Source of the DNA: Lachnospiraceae bacterium
GTDB lineage: Bacteria; Bacillota; Clostridia; Lachnospirales; Lachnospiraceae
Direction: 5' to 3'
Assembly (NCBI GenBank): GCA_017416465.1
Contig: JAFQCK010000058.1
Span: forward strand, 1 to 43,190
Length of the DNA: 43,190 nt
Below are positions 1-8,123 of this stretch, piece by piece. Every line of letters begins with the position of its first letter. Position 1 is the stretch's first letter. The notes below the pieces were generated by a model. It was given only the letters and a program-made list of their open reading frames with translations, ran no database searches and had not been told where the DNA came from. Both the position numbers and the translations under genes were made by a program.

Positions 1-1
1 C

Positions 2-79
2 AGAGATACGGACCTCAATGATTTAATGCCATGGTCTGAAAAAATCCCTGAAAACTGTAAAAATAAACTGCAAAAATAG
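2..79 (+). CDS. C-terminal end of an upstream gene (partial)
   Basis: A frame open from the left edge gives 25 residues (ending PENCKNKLQK) before TAG. The composition looks protein-like, but there is too little to assign a family. About 137 bases without a gene follow before the next start. Confidence 0.3.
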   Translation, partial: RDTDLNDLMPWSEKIPENCKNKLQK

Positions 80-138
80 TAATTATACTATAATTGCAGT
101 TATATTTTTAGGCGTGCTTGAATTAACTCTTTCAAATA

Positions 139-182
139 AAAAGTCGACTTTTATTGTATATTATTATAAAATGATGTATAAT
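139..182 (+). promoter_or_regulatory. Candidate promoter with adjacent palindrome
   Basis: A perfect 14-bp palindrome, AAAAGTCGACTTTT (139-152), lies directly before a weak -35 (TTGTAT, 154-159). A consensus TATAAT follows at 177-182 with 17-bp spacing. It would transcribe the HD-GYP gene and perhaps the whole surface cluster. The palindrome could be an operator, but this is inferred from position only. Confidence 0.35.
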
Positions 183-216
183 AACAATATTAATTTCGTG
201 AAGGAACAGGTGTTAT

Positions 217-864
217 ATGATAACAGATGACAGAAGTAAAATTAAAGTAATACCTCGTAATGAATTTTTGACGGTTGAAGCTGTTTACGGAATGATTCCA
301 CATGAATTTAGATTACATATGCAACGTGTTGCAGGATATTGTGATATTCTTATGAAAAACATCGAAAGAGATATTAGTTTTATCAATGTTATTGAACGAG
401 AGTTTTATGCTCATGCAAAAGATGTGTTTAAATATCATGACATAGGATATGCGTTTGTTCCGCTTGATTATTTCGGAGAGGATGAGGAGATACCTGAACA
501 TGTCATATATGCTGAAGATGCATTTGAAAAGATTGTTCATAAGAGACTTGATGCACAGATTGTAAAGAGAGCTAAAGAGTGTGCCAAATATCATCACGAG
601 AATTATGATGGAACAGGATATCCGGAAGGGCTTAAAGGAGAAGAGATACCTTTTGTGGCCAGAGTATGTGCAATAGCAGATATGTATGACCATCTTGTTA
701 ATGATAATCCATATTCTATTAATGAGGGTAATGGTGAAATTGTTGATAAGATAGTTAGTTTGTCGGGGAAAAAATTTCATCCGCAACTTGTAAATGTTTT
801 TGTAAGTTGTGCCGAAAAATTCAAGAGACAGGATATTATATATGGAATATATAAAAGATATTAA
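217..864 (+). CDS. HD-GYP domain protein (c-di-GMP phosphodiesterase type)
   Basis: A 215-residue protein made almost entirely of an HD-GYP domain. The metal-binding HD pair is H74-D75 in KYHDIG. A downstream His lies in PEHVIYAED, and the HHE triad is at 126-128, followed by DGTGYPEGLKGEEIP and a conserved ARVCAIADMYD helix. HD-GYP enzymes usually hydrolyse cyclic di-GMP. The core residues look intact, although the usual DAL and RPYR stretches have diverged (YDHL, NPYS). There is no sensory, receiver or membrane domain, so it is a stand-alone cytoplasmic enzyme. It is shorter than most family members. The next gene starts 26 bases later with a good ribosome binding site, which suggests an operon. 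Its position at the head of a surface-protein cluster that ends with an EAL protein suggests c-di-GMP control of that cluster. The domain call is firm and the role is inferred. Confidence 0.75.
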   Translation: MITDDRSKIKVIPRNEFLTVEAVYGMIPHEFRLHMQRVAGYCDILMKNIERDISFINVIEREFYAHAKDVFKYHDIGYAFVPLDYFGEDEEIPEHVIYAEDAFEKIVHKRLDAQIVKRAKECAKYHHENYDGTGYPEGLKGEEIPFVARVCAIADMYDHLVNDNPYSINEGNGEIVDKIVSLSGKKFHPQLVNVFVSCAEKFKRQDIIYGIYKRY

Positions 865-890
865 TATGAATGGATGAAAGGAGATAATGT

Positions 891-1775
891 ATGTCAAAGC
901 TTGATCTTAAATCCATTCTGTGGCGAATTAAGTATTGGTTGGAAGAGGTTTCGCTAGGTATAAGGAATGTATTCAGGAAAAACAGTGTACGTAAGATTAG
1001 AAATTTATGTTTGTTTTTACTGGGTGTTTTGTTTGTAGTAGCGATATTCTATCACAATATGGGAAGGTTTACAGTTACATTAGACCCCAAACTTCAAAAA
1101 AGAGGAATTTATCTTTTTAATAATAAAGAGTTTGAGAAACCTAGAACCAGATTATTCAGTTCAGCATTAGAAGAATGTGATAATACAAATCTGAATGATT
1201 TGCCACTGGATTTGAATGAAACTGACGGAAGTCATAATGGTAAAACATATATAGCATATACATTTTATTTAAAAAATGGTGGTATAGAAACTGTTGATTA
1301 CCAATATAGTCTTAATATAGGCGATTCTACTAAGAACGTTGATGAGGCAATTTGGATACTTCTATATAAGAACGGTGAATATGAGATGTTTGCGAAAGCA
1401 AGAGCTGATGGAACATTTGAAAGACAGTATACATATGATGAGTATCAGATAATGTCACAGGCAAAGAGTGGTAATGAATATACATATACTTTAAATGATA
1501 GTGATAAAGGATTGTTAACTGAGACAGATATTGAACGATTGGGAGTATATGATTTTAATGGTTTGCTGGAATTAAGACCTCAAAAGTTTAAATCTGATAA
1601 AGTAATTACAGAAGGTTTGGTTATGGGCTTAAAGCCAAAGGAATACGACAAGTATACAGTTGTAGCCTGGTTAGAAGGTGAAGATCCGGAATGTATAGAT
1701 GACATTAAAGGTGGTTACATAGAGATGAATATGAGATTTGATATATTGGAGGAAGAAGAGGAAGATAAAAAATAA
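891..1775 (+). CDS. Membrane-anchored extracellular protein related to the TasA-like subunit
   Basis: A 294-residue protein with a basic cytoplasmic N-terminus and one membrane helix at about residues 36-57 (IRNLCLFLLGVLFVVAIFY). An extracellular domain follows, then a very acidic tail (EEEEEDKK). The start ATG at 891 has AAAGGAG seven bases upstream; the earlier ATG at 887 runs quickly into a stop. The segment near its C-terminus (VAWLEGEDPECIDDI) matches the equivalent segment of the next gene product (YIWLEGADKECVNKI). The two are therefore probably divergent paralogues with a TasA/camelysin-like fold. Unlike that neighbour it lacks an AWF signature after the helix, so it may stay membrane-bound as an anchor or minor subunit. 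No enzymatic motif is visible. Family membership rests on this one motif and on context. Confidence 0.55.
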   Translation: MSKLDLKSILWRIKYWLEEVSLGIRNVFRKNSVRKIRNLCLFLLGVLFVVAIFYHNMGRFTVTLDPKLQKRGIYLFNNKEFEKPRTRLFSSALEECDNTNLNDLPLDLNETDGSHNGKTYIAYTFYLKNGGIETVDYQYSLNIGDSTKNVDEAIWILLYKNGEYEMFAKARADGTFERQYTYDEYQIMSQAKSGNEYTYTLNDSDKGLLTETDIERLGVYDFNGLLELRPQKFKSDKVITEGLVMGLKPKEYDKYTVVAWLEGEDPECIDDIKGGYIEMNMRFDILEEEEEDKK

Positions 1776-1868
1776 GAGAATATTATAAGTAGAATAATAA
1801 CAATGTATTTATGAAACTAAAAGTAATATTAATGGGATTGAAAGAATTATATTAATGAAGAAAGGATA

Positions 1869-1931
1869 ATGCATACACCCGGCTTTCAATCTGAAAAAGG
1901 GTTTTTATGTAATTTGATTTACAGTATGCAT
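1869..1931 (+). promoter_or_regulatory. Structured leader upstream of the TasA-like gene
   Basis: A perfect 8-bp pair, ATGCATAC (1869-1876) with GTATGCAT (1924-1931), encloses a smaller hairpin. The smaller hairpin is CCC (1878-1880)/GGG (1899-1901) plus TTTCA (1884-1888)/TGAAA (1892-1896), and TTTTT follows directly. The inner part looks like a weak intrinsic terminator and the outer pairing could compete with it, so attenuation is possible. It matches no riboswitch class I recognise. Confidence 0.35.
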
Positions 1932-1955
1932 GGTATAAAATATGAAAAAGAATAA
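1869..1955 (+). CDS. Possible 28-residue leader peptide overlapping the TasA-like start
   Basis: ATG at 1869 is preceded by AAAGG with short spacing. It opens 28 codons (begins MHTPGFQSEK) that end at TAA 1953-1955, overlapping the fibre-subunit ATG at 1942 in another frame. The fibre gene has no ribosome binding site of its own and has a stop codon immediately upstream in frame. Coupled re-initiation from this leader is one way it could be translated. There is no family support, so treat this as a candidate. Confidence 0.22.
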   Translation: MHTPGFQSEKGFLCNLIYSMHGIKYEKE

Positions 1956-2844
1956 TGAAAAAGTTACAAGACAGAAAAGGAACAAGAGACAAAGAATTAT
2001 GGCAACAGTTGTTGCTTCAATTTCAAGTGTAGCATTACTTACAACAGCTACATATGCATGGTTTTCATTGACTAATGCAGCACAGGTTAATCAGCTTACA
2101 TTAAAGGCTGGTACAACAGGAAGTCTTTTGATTTCTAATTCAGCAACAGATGGATTTTCAGAAGCAATAGATTTGGAATTACCTTCTGATTGTTGTTTAA
2201 GACCACTTTCAACATTGAATGGTACAAGTTTCCATAAACCAATATATGGAACTGATGGTGTGGTAGAAAGTGTTAATACTACTGCTATTACAAACACAGA
2301 AATGGATAAGATGGTTAATAAGTCAGAAGCTAATGGTGGTTGGATTATTAAAAAGACATTCTATTTGAAAGCTAATACAAAGAGTGAACTTACACAAGTT
2401 GGTATTAAATTGTTAGCTCCAAAGAACACAGAATCATGAACAACTATTACTAATGGTAAAGATGCTAATGATAAGCCTACAAAAGGTGCAGAGGCAATAA
2501 GAATAAGTTTTACATGTAATGATGTTAACAATGGTATTACCACTAAAATTTTTGAGCCGAATGCAGATGCAACATTTGCAGAAGCAGATGCTGATCAGGC
2601 TGAACTTAGTGGTTGGTCAGGTATTTCAACAATTAAACAGAGTGCAAATCATTTATTTATGCCTAAAAATGGTTCAACATATACAGATTATGTTTCAGAA
2701 GAACTATTCAGAATTCCTACTAATCAGGCTGTAGAAGTTACAATGTATATTTGGCTTGAAGGTGCTGATAAAGAATGTGTAAATAAAATTGTTGGAAACG
2801 CAATCAATGCACAGATTAGATTTATTAGTGAGGATATGAACTAA
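1942..2844 (+). pseudogene. TasA-like SipW-dependent fibre subunit interrupted by an in-frame TGA
   Basis: Codons 1-165 encode a basic N-terminus and a hydrophobic segment ending in TATYAWFSLTNAA. That is the classic signal of SipW-processed TasA/camelysin-type proteins. A TGA at 2437-2439 stops the frame. The same frame then stays open for 134 more codons to TAA at 2842-2844 and carries the family C-terminus (EVTMYIWLEGADKECVNKI). Composition does not change across the stop and there is no frameshift, so one substitution in a 300-codon gene explains it (TGG to TGA is the simplest). TGA ends another gene in this window (20578-20580), so codon reassignment is unlikely. ATG 1942 lacks a visible ribosome binding site. 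The natural product would be an exported subunit cleaved by the SipW encoded 3 kb downstream. Alternatives to decay are a sequencing error, suppression or readthrough. Confidence 0.65.
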
Positions 2845-2870
2845 AAAACAAGAAAGCAGGATAGATAGGT

Positions 2871-4445
2871 ATGAATGCATTTTTTAATTATTTTTACGAT
2901 TTTATATGTGCTATTGCCGGTAATATATGGTCTATCATTAAGAATCTGTTTTTAGGATTAGTAAGTTTGTTTGATTTTTCGTTTTATAACAAAATACTTA
3001 ATTCATATAGAGCTAAATTTGGTGTAGCCGGCTGGGTATTGTGTGTTTTTGCATATATATTATTATTTATAGTAGTTGTAGCAATTGTATTCCTTTTATA
3101 CAGAGCGATTAAGAGATTTATTACTTTTAAGCAGCCTATAAAAGAAAATGAGGAACTTAAGGATGAGATAACCAGACTTAAACATGAAATGTACAAGTTG
3201 AGTTATGAAAGAGATAAAATTCTTGCTATGCAGGTATCTAATCTTGGAATGGAAGTTGAAGAATCATTATTAAATGTTAATGAAGATGAAGAATTAGAAG
3301 AGGGAGAAGAAGCGGAAGATGATCCACTTAGAGTATTAGTGGAAACAGCTGATGACCCTAATGCAAGATTTAACAGACTTATGTATGTTGACAGATATTA
3401 TAAGTCAGATGCATATGTAAGACCTGATTATAATGATGATATAACACTTGAAGATATCTGTAAGGATTTCAGAAACTTTGCAGCATCACAGTTAGGACTT
3501 TATTACGACCTGGATTTGATTAAGTTATTTATAGCTGCACTTGGTGCAACAAAGATGATTATCCTTCAGGGTATTTCAGGTACAGGTAAAACATCTTTGG
3601 CATATGCTTTTGGTCAGTATATTAACAGACCATCAATAATTTGTCCTGTACAGCCTGCATGGAGAGACAGAACAGAGCTTTTTGGATATTTTAATGAATT
3701 TACCAAGAAATTCAATGAGACGGATTTCTTAAAGACTATATATGAAGCAAGTTATTATGAAGATATGCAGTTGATTGTACTCGACGAAATGAATATTGCC
3801 AGAGTTGAGTACTATTTCGCAGAGATGCTTTCAATTCTTGAAATGCCAAGAATTGAAGAACGTAAAATTTCAATAGTATCTGCTGTATGGGATAATGATC
3901 CGGTAAAACTTGATGAAGGAAAGTTATTTATTTCTCCAAATGTATGGTATGTTGGAACAATCAATAACGATGATTCTACATTTGCAGTAGCTGATAAGGT
4001 ATATGATAGAGCTATTCAGCTTGACTTAGACACAAAGGCTGCAAGATTTGATGCACCTAATCCGGGTTCTTTATATGTAAGATATGAACATGTTAATGAA
4101 ATGTTTGAGAAAGCAAAAGAAACCTATGCTTTATCTGAGTTGTACAGAGCAAAACTTGAAGAAGTTGATAATTATATTATTAAGCATTTTAGAATTACAT
4201 TTGGTAATCGTATCTTGAAACAGATATATGATTTTGTGCCTTGCTATGTTGCTTGTGGCGGAACAGAAGTAGATGGTATAGATTTCATGATTGAAAAGAA
4301 GATTTTAAGAAAGTTCACATCGTTAAATCTTGGCTATATAAGAGATGAAATTGATGGATTTATTGCATATCTCAATGAAATATTTGGATATGAAAATATG
4401 AATATGTGTAAAGAATTCTTATTAAGATTAAAGAAAATGGTATAA
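2871..4445 (+). CDS. Membrane-anchored McrB-like AAA+ ATPase
   Basis: A 524-residue protein. The N-terminal ~85 residues contain an amphipathic stretch and a strong membrane helix (WVLCVFAYILLFIVVVAIVF), then a coiled coil (ENEELKDEITRLKHEMYKL) and an acidic linker. The AAA+ core begins near residue 210. Walker A is GISGTGKT (234-241) and Walker B is LIVLDEMN (301-308). A sensor-1 segment reads VGTINNDD (361 on), and a candidate arginine finger is R380 in KVYDRAIQLDL. The LDEMN and GTIN style is that of McrB and related GTPase/ATPase rings, which normally drive the McrC nuclease in restriction. Here a membrane anchor replaces the DNA-recognition domain, and the gene lies between two surface-protein genes. 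That argues for a motor working at the cytoplasmic face of the membrane. The next gene, 41 bases downstream, encodes the probable partner. ATPase identity is firm; the role is inferred. Confidence 0.75.
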   Translation: MNAFFNYFYDFICAIAGNIWSIIKNLFLGLVSLFDFSFYNKILNSYRAKFGVAGWVLCVFAYILLFIVVVAIVFLLYRAIKRFITFKQPIKENEELKDEITRLKHEMYKLSYERDKILAMQVSNLGMEVEESLLNVNEDEELEEGEEAEDDPLRVLVETADDPNARFNRLMYVDRYYKSDAYVRPDYNDDITLEDICKDFRNFAASQLGLYYDLDLIKLFIAALGATKMIILQGISGTGKTSLAYAFGQYINRPSIICPVQPAWRDRTELFGYFNEFTKKFNETDFLKTIYEASYYEDMQLIVLDEMNIARVEYYFAEMLSILEMPRIEERKISIVSAVWDNDPVKLDEGKLFISPNVWYVGTINNDDSTFAVADKVYDRAIQLDLDTKAARFDAPNPGSLYVRYEHVNEMFEKAKETYALSELYRAKLEEVDNYIIKHFRITFGNRILKQIYDFVPCYVACGGTEVDGIDFMIEKKILRKFTSLNLGYIRDEIDGFIAYLNEIFGYENMNMCKEFLLRLKKMV

Positions 4446-4486
4446 AAGTTTAGCTAAGACTAAACTACAAGGAAGGAAGTGAGTGT

Positions 4487-5953
4487 GTGGAAGACGTAAC
4501 TCATGACATATATGAGCTGTATCATGAAGATTTTATTAAAAAAATTAAAGAAGATAAGTTCTATAAATATTATTATAATTTATTGGAAACAGGAACAATT
4601 TATTCAAAGTTTCAAAATAGAAAATTGATTAAAGATATAGATGAAGAGTGGGTAGAAGCAATTGAAAAAGCACTTCCGCATATTCATTATGTTGCAGAGA
4701 ATCCAAGAACATTTATTGAGGATGATAAGCAGATTGTAAACGTATCTATTGCAAGAAAGTTTACTGTGGAATCAATAAAGCATCTTGCTCAACATTCTGA
4801 GATGATTGATAGAGTAAAAGAAGACGGTTCTGTTGAACCTAACAGAATTTTGAATGTTCTAAAAGAAGAAAGTTATAATACATATGAAAACAGATTTATT
4901 AATACTTTGATTAGAGATTTAAAATTCTTTGTAAATGAAAGAGCGGATGTTATCTTGGAAAGAAATAAAGATGAAGATGGTGTACTTCTTGAGGTTGATT
5001 CTAACATTGATAATTATTCAGAATTTATAAGTTATAAAATTGAGATGAGAATCAGAGAAAAACAGACAGATATGGCTGCTGATGAGGAAAATCTCAATAT
5101 GTACAGTAGAGTTTCCGTACTTCATAAGGAGATTAATTCGTTGGCATGCTCTAAGTTTTCGGTTATTATGTCGGATTATCCGTTAGTAAAACATCCGGTT
5201 GTAAAAACTAATGCAATTGCTAAGAATGTTCATTATAAAGCGTGTTATGATTTATGGAACTTTATACGTTCTTATAATCGTGTTGGTTATAGAGTAGAAA
5301 TAATAGAACAGGATCCTGTTATTAACAGAAAGTTTGAAGAAGACATTTATCATTCTTTACTTATGAATTTTGTAATGTTAAGAGAGCATATGTATTATAA
5401 GGATATTATTAATATTTCAAGAGGATTAAGAGATAAAGAAGTAAGTGTTGCATCTATCAGACAATTTATGGAAGAAGTTGTTAATGAGTATAATATGCCT
5501 GAAGCAGATTTGAAACAATTGATTCTTAAAGAATTTGCCAAGGCGCAGAGAGAAAAAAATCTTATCGTCAATAAAGCTAATAAGCTCCTTGATAAGAAAA
5601 AAGGTAAAGAAGATAAAAAAGCTAAGATTGAAAATGCTGTAAGTTGGGATGAGTTTGTAAAGGCTGCAACAGCTGAAGACAGAGCGTTAAAAGAAGAACA
5701 GGATAAGAGCAAATCTTCAGGTAAGTTAACAAGACGTGAAAAAGATAAGCTGAAGAAAGAAAAGAATATTAGAAAACAACAGGAAGCTAAGCGTATCGAA
5801 CAGGAATTAGAAAAGAAACGTAAGGAAAGACGACTTGAAGAACAAAAGAAGAATGAAGAAGAACAAAGAAGAATGATGGCTGAAGCAAAAGCTTTGGAAG
5901 AAGTTAAGTCAAAGAAGACATTATTTGGAAAATTTAGAAAAAAGGATAAATAA
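4487..5953 (+). CDS. McrC/DUF2357-like partner of the AAA+ ATPase with charged coiled-coil tail
   Basis: A 488-residue cytoplasmic protein without signal or membrane segment. It starts at GTG 4487, seven bases after GGAAGGAAG. Residues near 131-141 read TYENRFINTL, resembling the ENRF segment of DUF2357 proteins that accompany McrB-like ATPases. A later YKACYDLWNFIRSYNRV stretch also fits that group. I see no clear PD-(D/E)XK nuclease motif, so any nuclease function may be lost. From about residue 370 the protein becomes a long Lys/Glu-rich coiled coil that ends in GKFRKKDK. The tail could bind membrane, nucleic acid or another protein. Its stop overlaps the sipW start by one base (TAATG), implying coupled translation. 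Family assignment is tentative; pairing with the ATPase by position is the stronger argument. Confidence 0.45.
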   Translation: MEDVTHDIYELYHEDFIKKIKEDKFYKYYYNLLETGTIYSKFQNRKLIKDIDEEWVEAIEKALPHIHYVAENPRTFIEDDKQIVNVSIARKFTVESIKHLAQHSEMIDRVKEDGSVEPNRILNVLKEESYNTYENRFINTLIRDLKFFVNERADVILERNKDEDGVLLEVDSNIDNYSEFISYKIEMRIREKQTDMAADEENLNMYSRVSVLHKEINSLACSKFSVIMSDYPLVKHPVVKTNAIAKNVHYKACYDLWNFIRSYNRVGYRVEIIEQDPVINRKFEEDIYHSLLMNFVMLREHMYYKDIINISRGLRDKEVSVASIRQFMEEVVNEYNMPEADLKQLILKEFAKAQREKNLIVNKANKLLDKKKGKEDKKAKIENAVSWDEFVKAATAEDRALKEEQDKSKSSGKLTRREKDKLKKEKNIRKQQEAKRIEQELEKKRKERRLEEQKKNEEEQRRMMAEAKALEEVKSKKTLFGKFRKKDK

Positions 5954-6537
5954 TGTTAAAAAAAGGTTTAAAAAACATAGTTATAAAAACTGCAAGATTA
6001 TTATTTGATATGGTAGTTGTACTCTTCATTATATTTTTTGCATATGTTTTTTTTGCTACATATACTGGAAGAATACCTAATATATTTGGATATCACTTTT
6101 TTAGAGTTGTGAGTTCAAGTATGGAGCCGGATATAATTGATGGTGATTGTATAATTTCAAAAACAACTCCAGTTGATGAAATAAAAGTTGGAGATATAAT
6201 TACTTTTTATTCAGAAGATCCTGCAATTTATAATTTTTTGAATACACATAGAGTGGTAGGTATTATTGAGAACCAATATGGTGAAAAAGAATTTGTTACA
6301 AAAGGTGATTCTAATCCCGGTGAAGATGTGTATACAGCAAAAAGTAATAAAATAATAGGAGTATATCAGGGAGATATATTTATAGGTGTTATTATTTCAA
6401 AGGGGTTTGAAATATTATCGAACAGAGTGATTTATTTTATATTCATTATGTTACCAATAATAATGTGTTTTATATCAAGTATAGTAGATATTATTCATAT
6501 TGTGATGGATTATGAGGAAGACGAAGAATATGAATAA
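5953..6537 (+). CDS. sipW: SipW-type signal peptidase I
   Basis: A 194-residue membrane protease of the ER/SipW type that removes signal peptides from TasA-like substrates. It has an N-terminal helix (VVLFIIFFAYVFFA). The nucleophile Ser56 is in VSSSMEPDI. His99 in NTHRVV takes the place of the Lys found in classical bacterial signal peptidases. The conserved TKGDSNPGED segment follows, then a C-terminal helix (VIYFIFIMLPIIMCF) and an acidic end. Length and two-helix layout are typical of SipW. The gene is translationally coupled to the McrC-like gene by TAATG and is followed 32 bases later by a putative substrate. This makes it the dedicated peptidase of the cluster. Confidence 0.9.
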   Translation: MLKKGLKNIVIKTARLLFDMVVVLFIIFFAYVFFATYTGRIPNIFGYHFFRVVSSSMEPDIIDGDCIISKTTPVDEIKVGDIITFYSEDPAIYNFLNTHRVVGIIENQYGEKEFVTKGDSNPGEDVYTAKSNKIIGVYQGDIFIGVIISKGFEILSNRVIYFIFIMLPIIMCFISSIVDIIHIVMDYEEDEEYE

Positions 6538-6569
6538 CTATTAATAAAATGAAAGGTAAGTAAGCAGTT

Positions 6570-7367
6570 ATGGTTATGAGATTGAAAAAATTAAAAAACA
6601 TAATAAATAGCAAAAATGCCATGATTATTATTTCAGCAATAATTATGCTTATTTTACTTATTTCAGCAACGATTGCGTGGTTTGTGTTATCAAGAGATGC
6701 AAGGATTAATTTGTTTAGTAATAAAATTTCAGAATGGGATTTTGTTGTATCAGATACTCCGGGTGGACCTCCTATTTCTGAGGATACGGTTCTAAACTTT
6801 AATGTTGATGAATTTATTAATGTGACAAGTGGTGTAATGGCACCGGGAACAAGTGGTTCAATCGATTTATATGTAAGAACATCGACAGATGTAGTAACTG
6901 AGTATGCGTTATTTCTTGATAATTCAGGTTTAAGGCTTGATGCTTATTCTGATAATGCAGTTACTGATGAAGAGATACAAGCTGAAAAAGATGCTAATTC
7001 GGAGATGTTACGTAATCATATAAGATTTTATCAGGATGCTGAACATACTAAGGAGTTAAGCATGACGGAGGCTATCAAAGGTGAACTTAAACCAAATGAA
7101 GAAGTAAAGGTGTCAATTTACTGGTATTGGTTATACGATGGTAATGAAGCTATTTCATCGGAGATGACAGATGAAGATGAAAGACAGGCATTTTTAAAAC
7201 AGTGGGATTTAGATGATAATTTTATTAGTGATAACCAGGATAAAATATCAGGAACAATAGATATATCAGTGTTTGCATCACAGCAAAGACCTGTTAATGC
7301 ATCAAATGGTCAAATTTCATCAAATGGTCAGATTTCATCGGATGGTCAGATTACAAGTGGTGAATAA
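6570..7367 (+). CDS. SipW-dependent TasA/camelysin-like surface subunit
   Basis: A 265-residue exported protein. The N-terminus is basic, then comes a helix ending LLISATIAWFVLSRDA, which repeats the AWF signature of SipW substrates. The mature part contains VMAPGTSGSIDLYV, the Pro-Gly-Thr-Ser-Gly strand usual in TasA/camelysin-like beta sandwiches. The C-terminus is a low-complexity run of the pentapeptide-like unit NGQIS/DGQIT, repeated about three times. That run could be a flexible spacer and is prone to length change. It lies directly behind sipW. With the upstream TasA-like gene broken, this may be the main intact fibre subunit. The start at 6570 has AAGGTAAG upstream; ATG 6576 is an alternative. 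Confidence 0.65.
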   Translation: MVMRLKKLKNIINSKNAMIIISAIIMLILLISATIAWFVLSRDARINLFSNKISEWDFVVSDTPGGPPISEDTVLNFNVDEFINVTSGVMAPGTSGSIDLYVRTSTDVVTEYALFLDNSGLRLDAYSDNAVTDEEIQAEKDANSEMLRNHIRFYQDAEHTKELSMTEAIKGELKPNEEVKVSIYWYWLYDGNEAISSEMTDEDERQAFLKQWDLDDNFISDNQDKISGTIDISVFASQQRPVNASNGQISSNGQISSDGQITSGE

Positions 7368-7449
7368 TTTATTCGATTGTTGATATATGGTAATTATTTT
7401 AAGATTATATATAGTTATAAATATATAATTTATTGAAAAGAGTGTGGAT

Positions 7450-8103
7450 ATGAAAGCAAAGAAGATTTCAAATAACCAAAAAGAAAAACTTAATATATAT
7501 AAAGCAAAAGTTATAGCCATTATAGCGATGATTAGCTATATGGCTATTACTGTGGTTGTTTGGGCAAAGTTTGTGAAAGAAGAGTACATTAAGGCAAATG
7601 TATTTGACCAAAATATTGCTACATATTATATGGATGTTTTGGGGGAAGACCAGACAAAAACGCTTTCCGAGCAGATTTTAGTAGATGAATTAAATCCGGG
7701 AGAAACCAGAGAAGTTGAGTTCTATGTTAGAAATGGAAATGATTCAAAGGTTTCACAAGTTGATATGGATTATGAGATTGAATTGATTCATACCGATAAT
7801 ATGCCTCTTACATATGAATTATATGATTCGGAAGGTAATCTTCTTACCGGTACAGTACTTACTGATAATGTGAATTTGTATGAGAATGATGGGACAAGAG
7901 TGAAATATAATCAGTCGAATAATAATGAAAAGTTTGTTTTACATATTGATAAAAATGATGAAACTAAAATTGATTCACAGAAATATACGCTTAAGATTTC
8001 TTGGGGAGAAGATATTGGAACAGCAGATTTTAAATATGTAAAAGAAATTGATTTTTTGTATGTAAATGTATATGCATATGAAAGTAATCCGTTAAAGAGT
8101 TAG
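7450..8103 (+). CDS. TasA-like surface protein with VWAKFV-type signal
   Basis: A 217-residue protein. ATG 7450 is preferred because AAAAGAG lies seven bases upstream, whereas the GTG at 7444 has no spacing. A helix (VIAIIAMISYMAITVVVWAKFV) is followed by an extracellular domain with DELNPGETREVEFYVRNG. That resembles the ELNPGE strand common in SipW-substrate families. No enzymatic residues are visible. It belongs to the run of three short surface proteins between sipW and the giant gene and shares the W-A-K-F/Y-V post-helix motif with the next one, so these two are probably related. Likely a minor subunit or anchor; whether SipW cleaves it is not shown. Confidence 0.55.
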   Translation: MKAKKISNNQKEKLNIYKAKVIAIIAMISYMAITVVVWAKFVKEEYIKANVFDQNIATYYMDVLGEDQTKTLSEQILVDELNPGETREVEFYVRNGNDSKVSQVDMDYEIELIHTDNMPLTYELYDSEGNLLTGTVLTDNVNLYENDGTRVKYNQSNNNEKFVLHIDKNDETKIDSQKYTLKISWGEDIGTADFKYVKEIDFLYVNVYAYESNPLKS

Positions 8104-8123
8104 AAAACGGAGGTAATAAGATA

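Noticed and set aside
2437-2480. Selenocysteine insertion at the in-frame TGA
   Set aside because: No convincing hairpin immediately downstream, and TasA-like proteins have no redox site there.
2659-2844. Separate small gene starting at the ATG at 2659
   Set aside because: Same frame as the interrupted TasA-like gene, no ribosome binding site, and its sequence is the family C-terminus; it is the tail of the broken gene.
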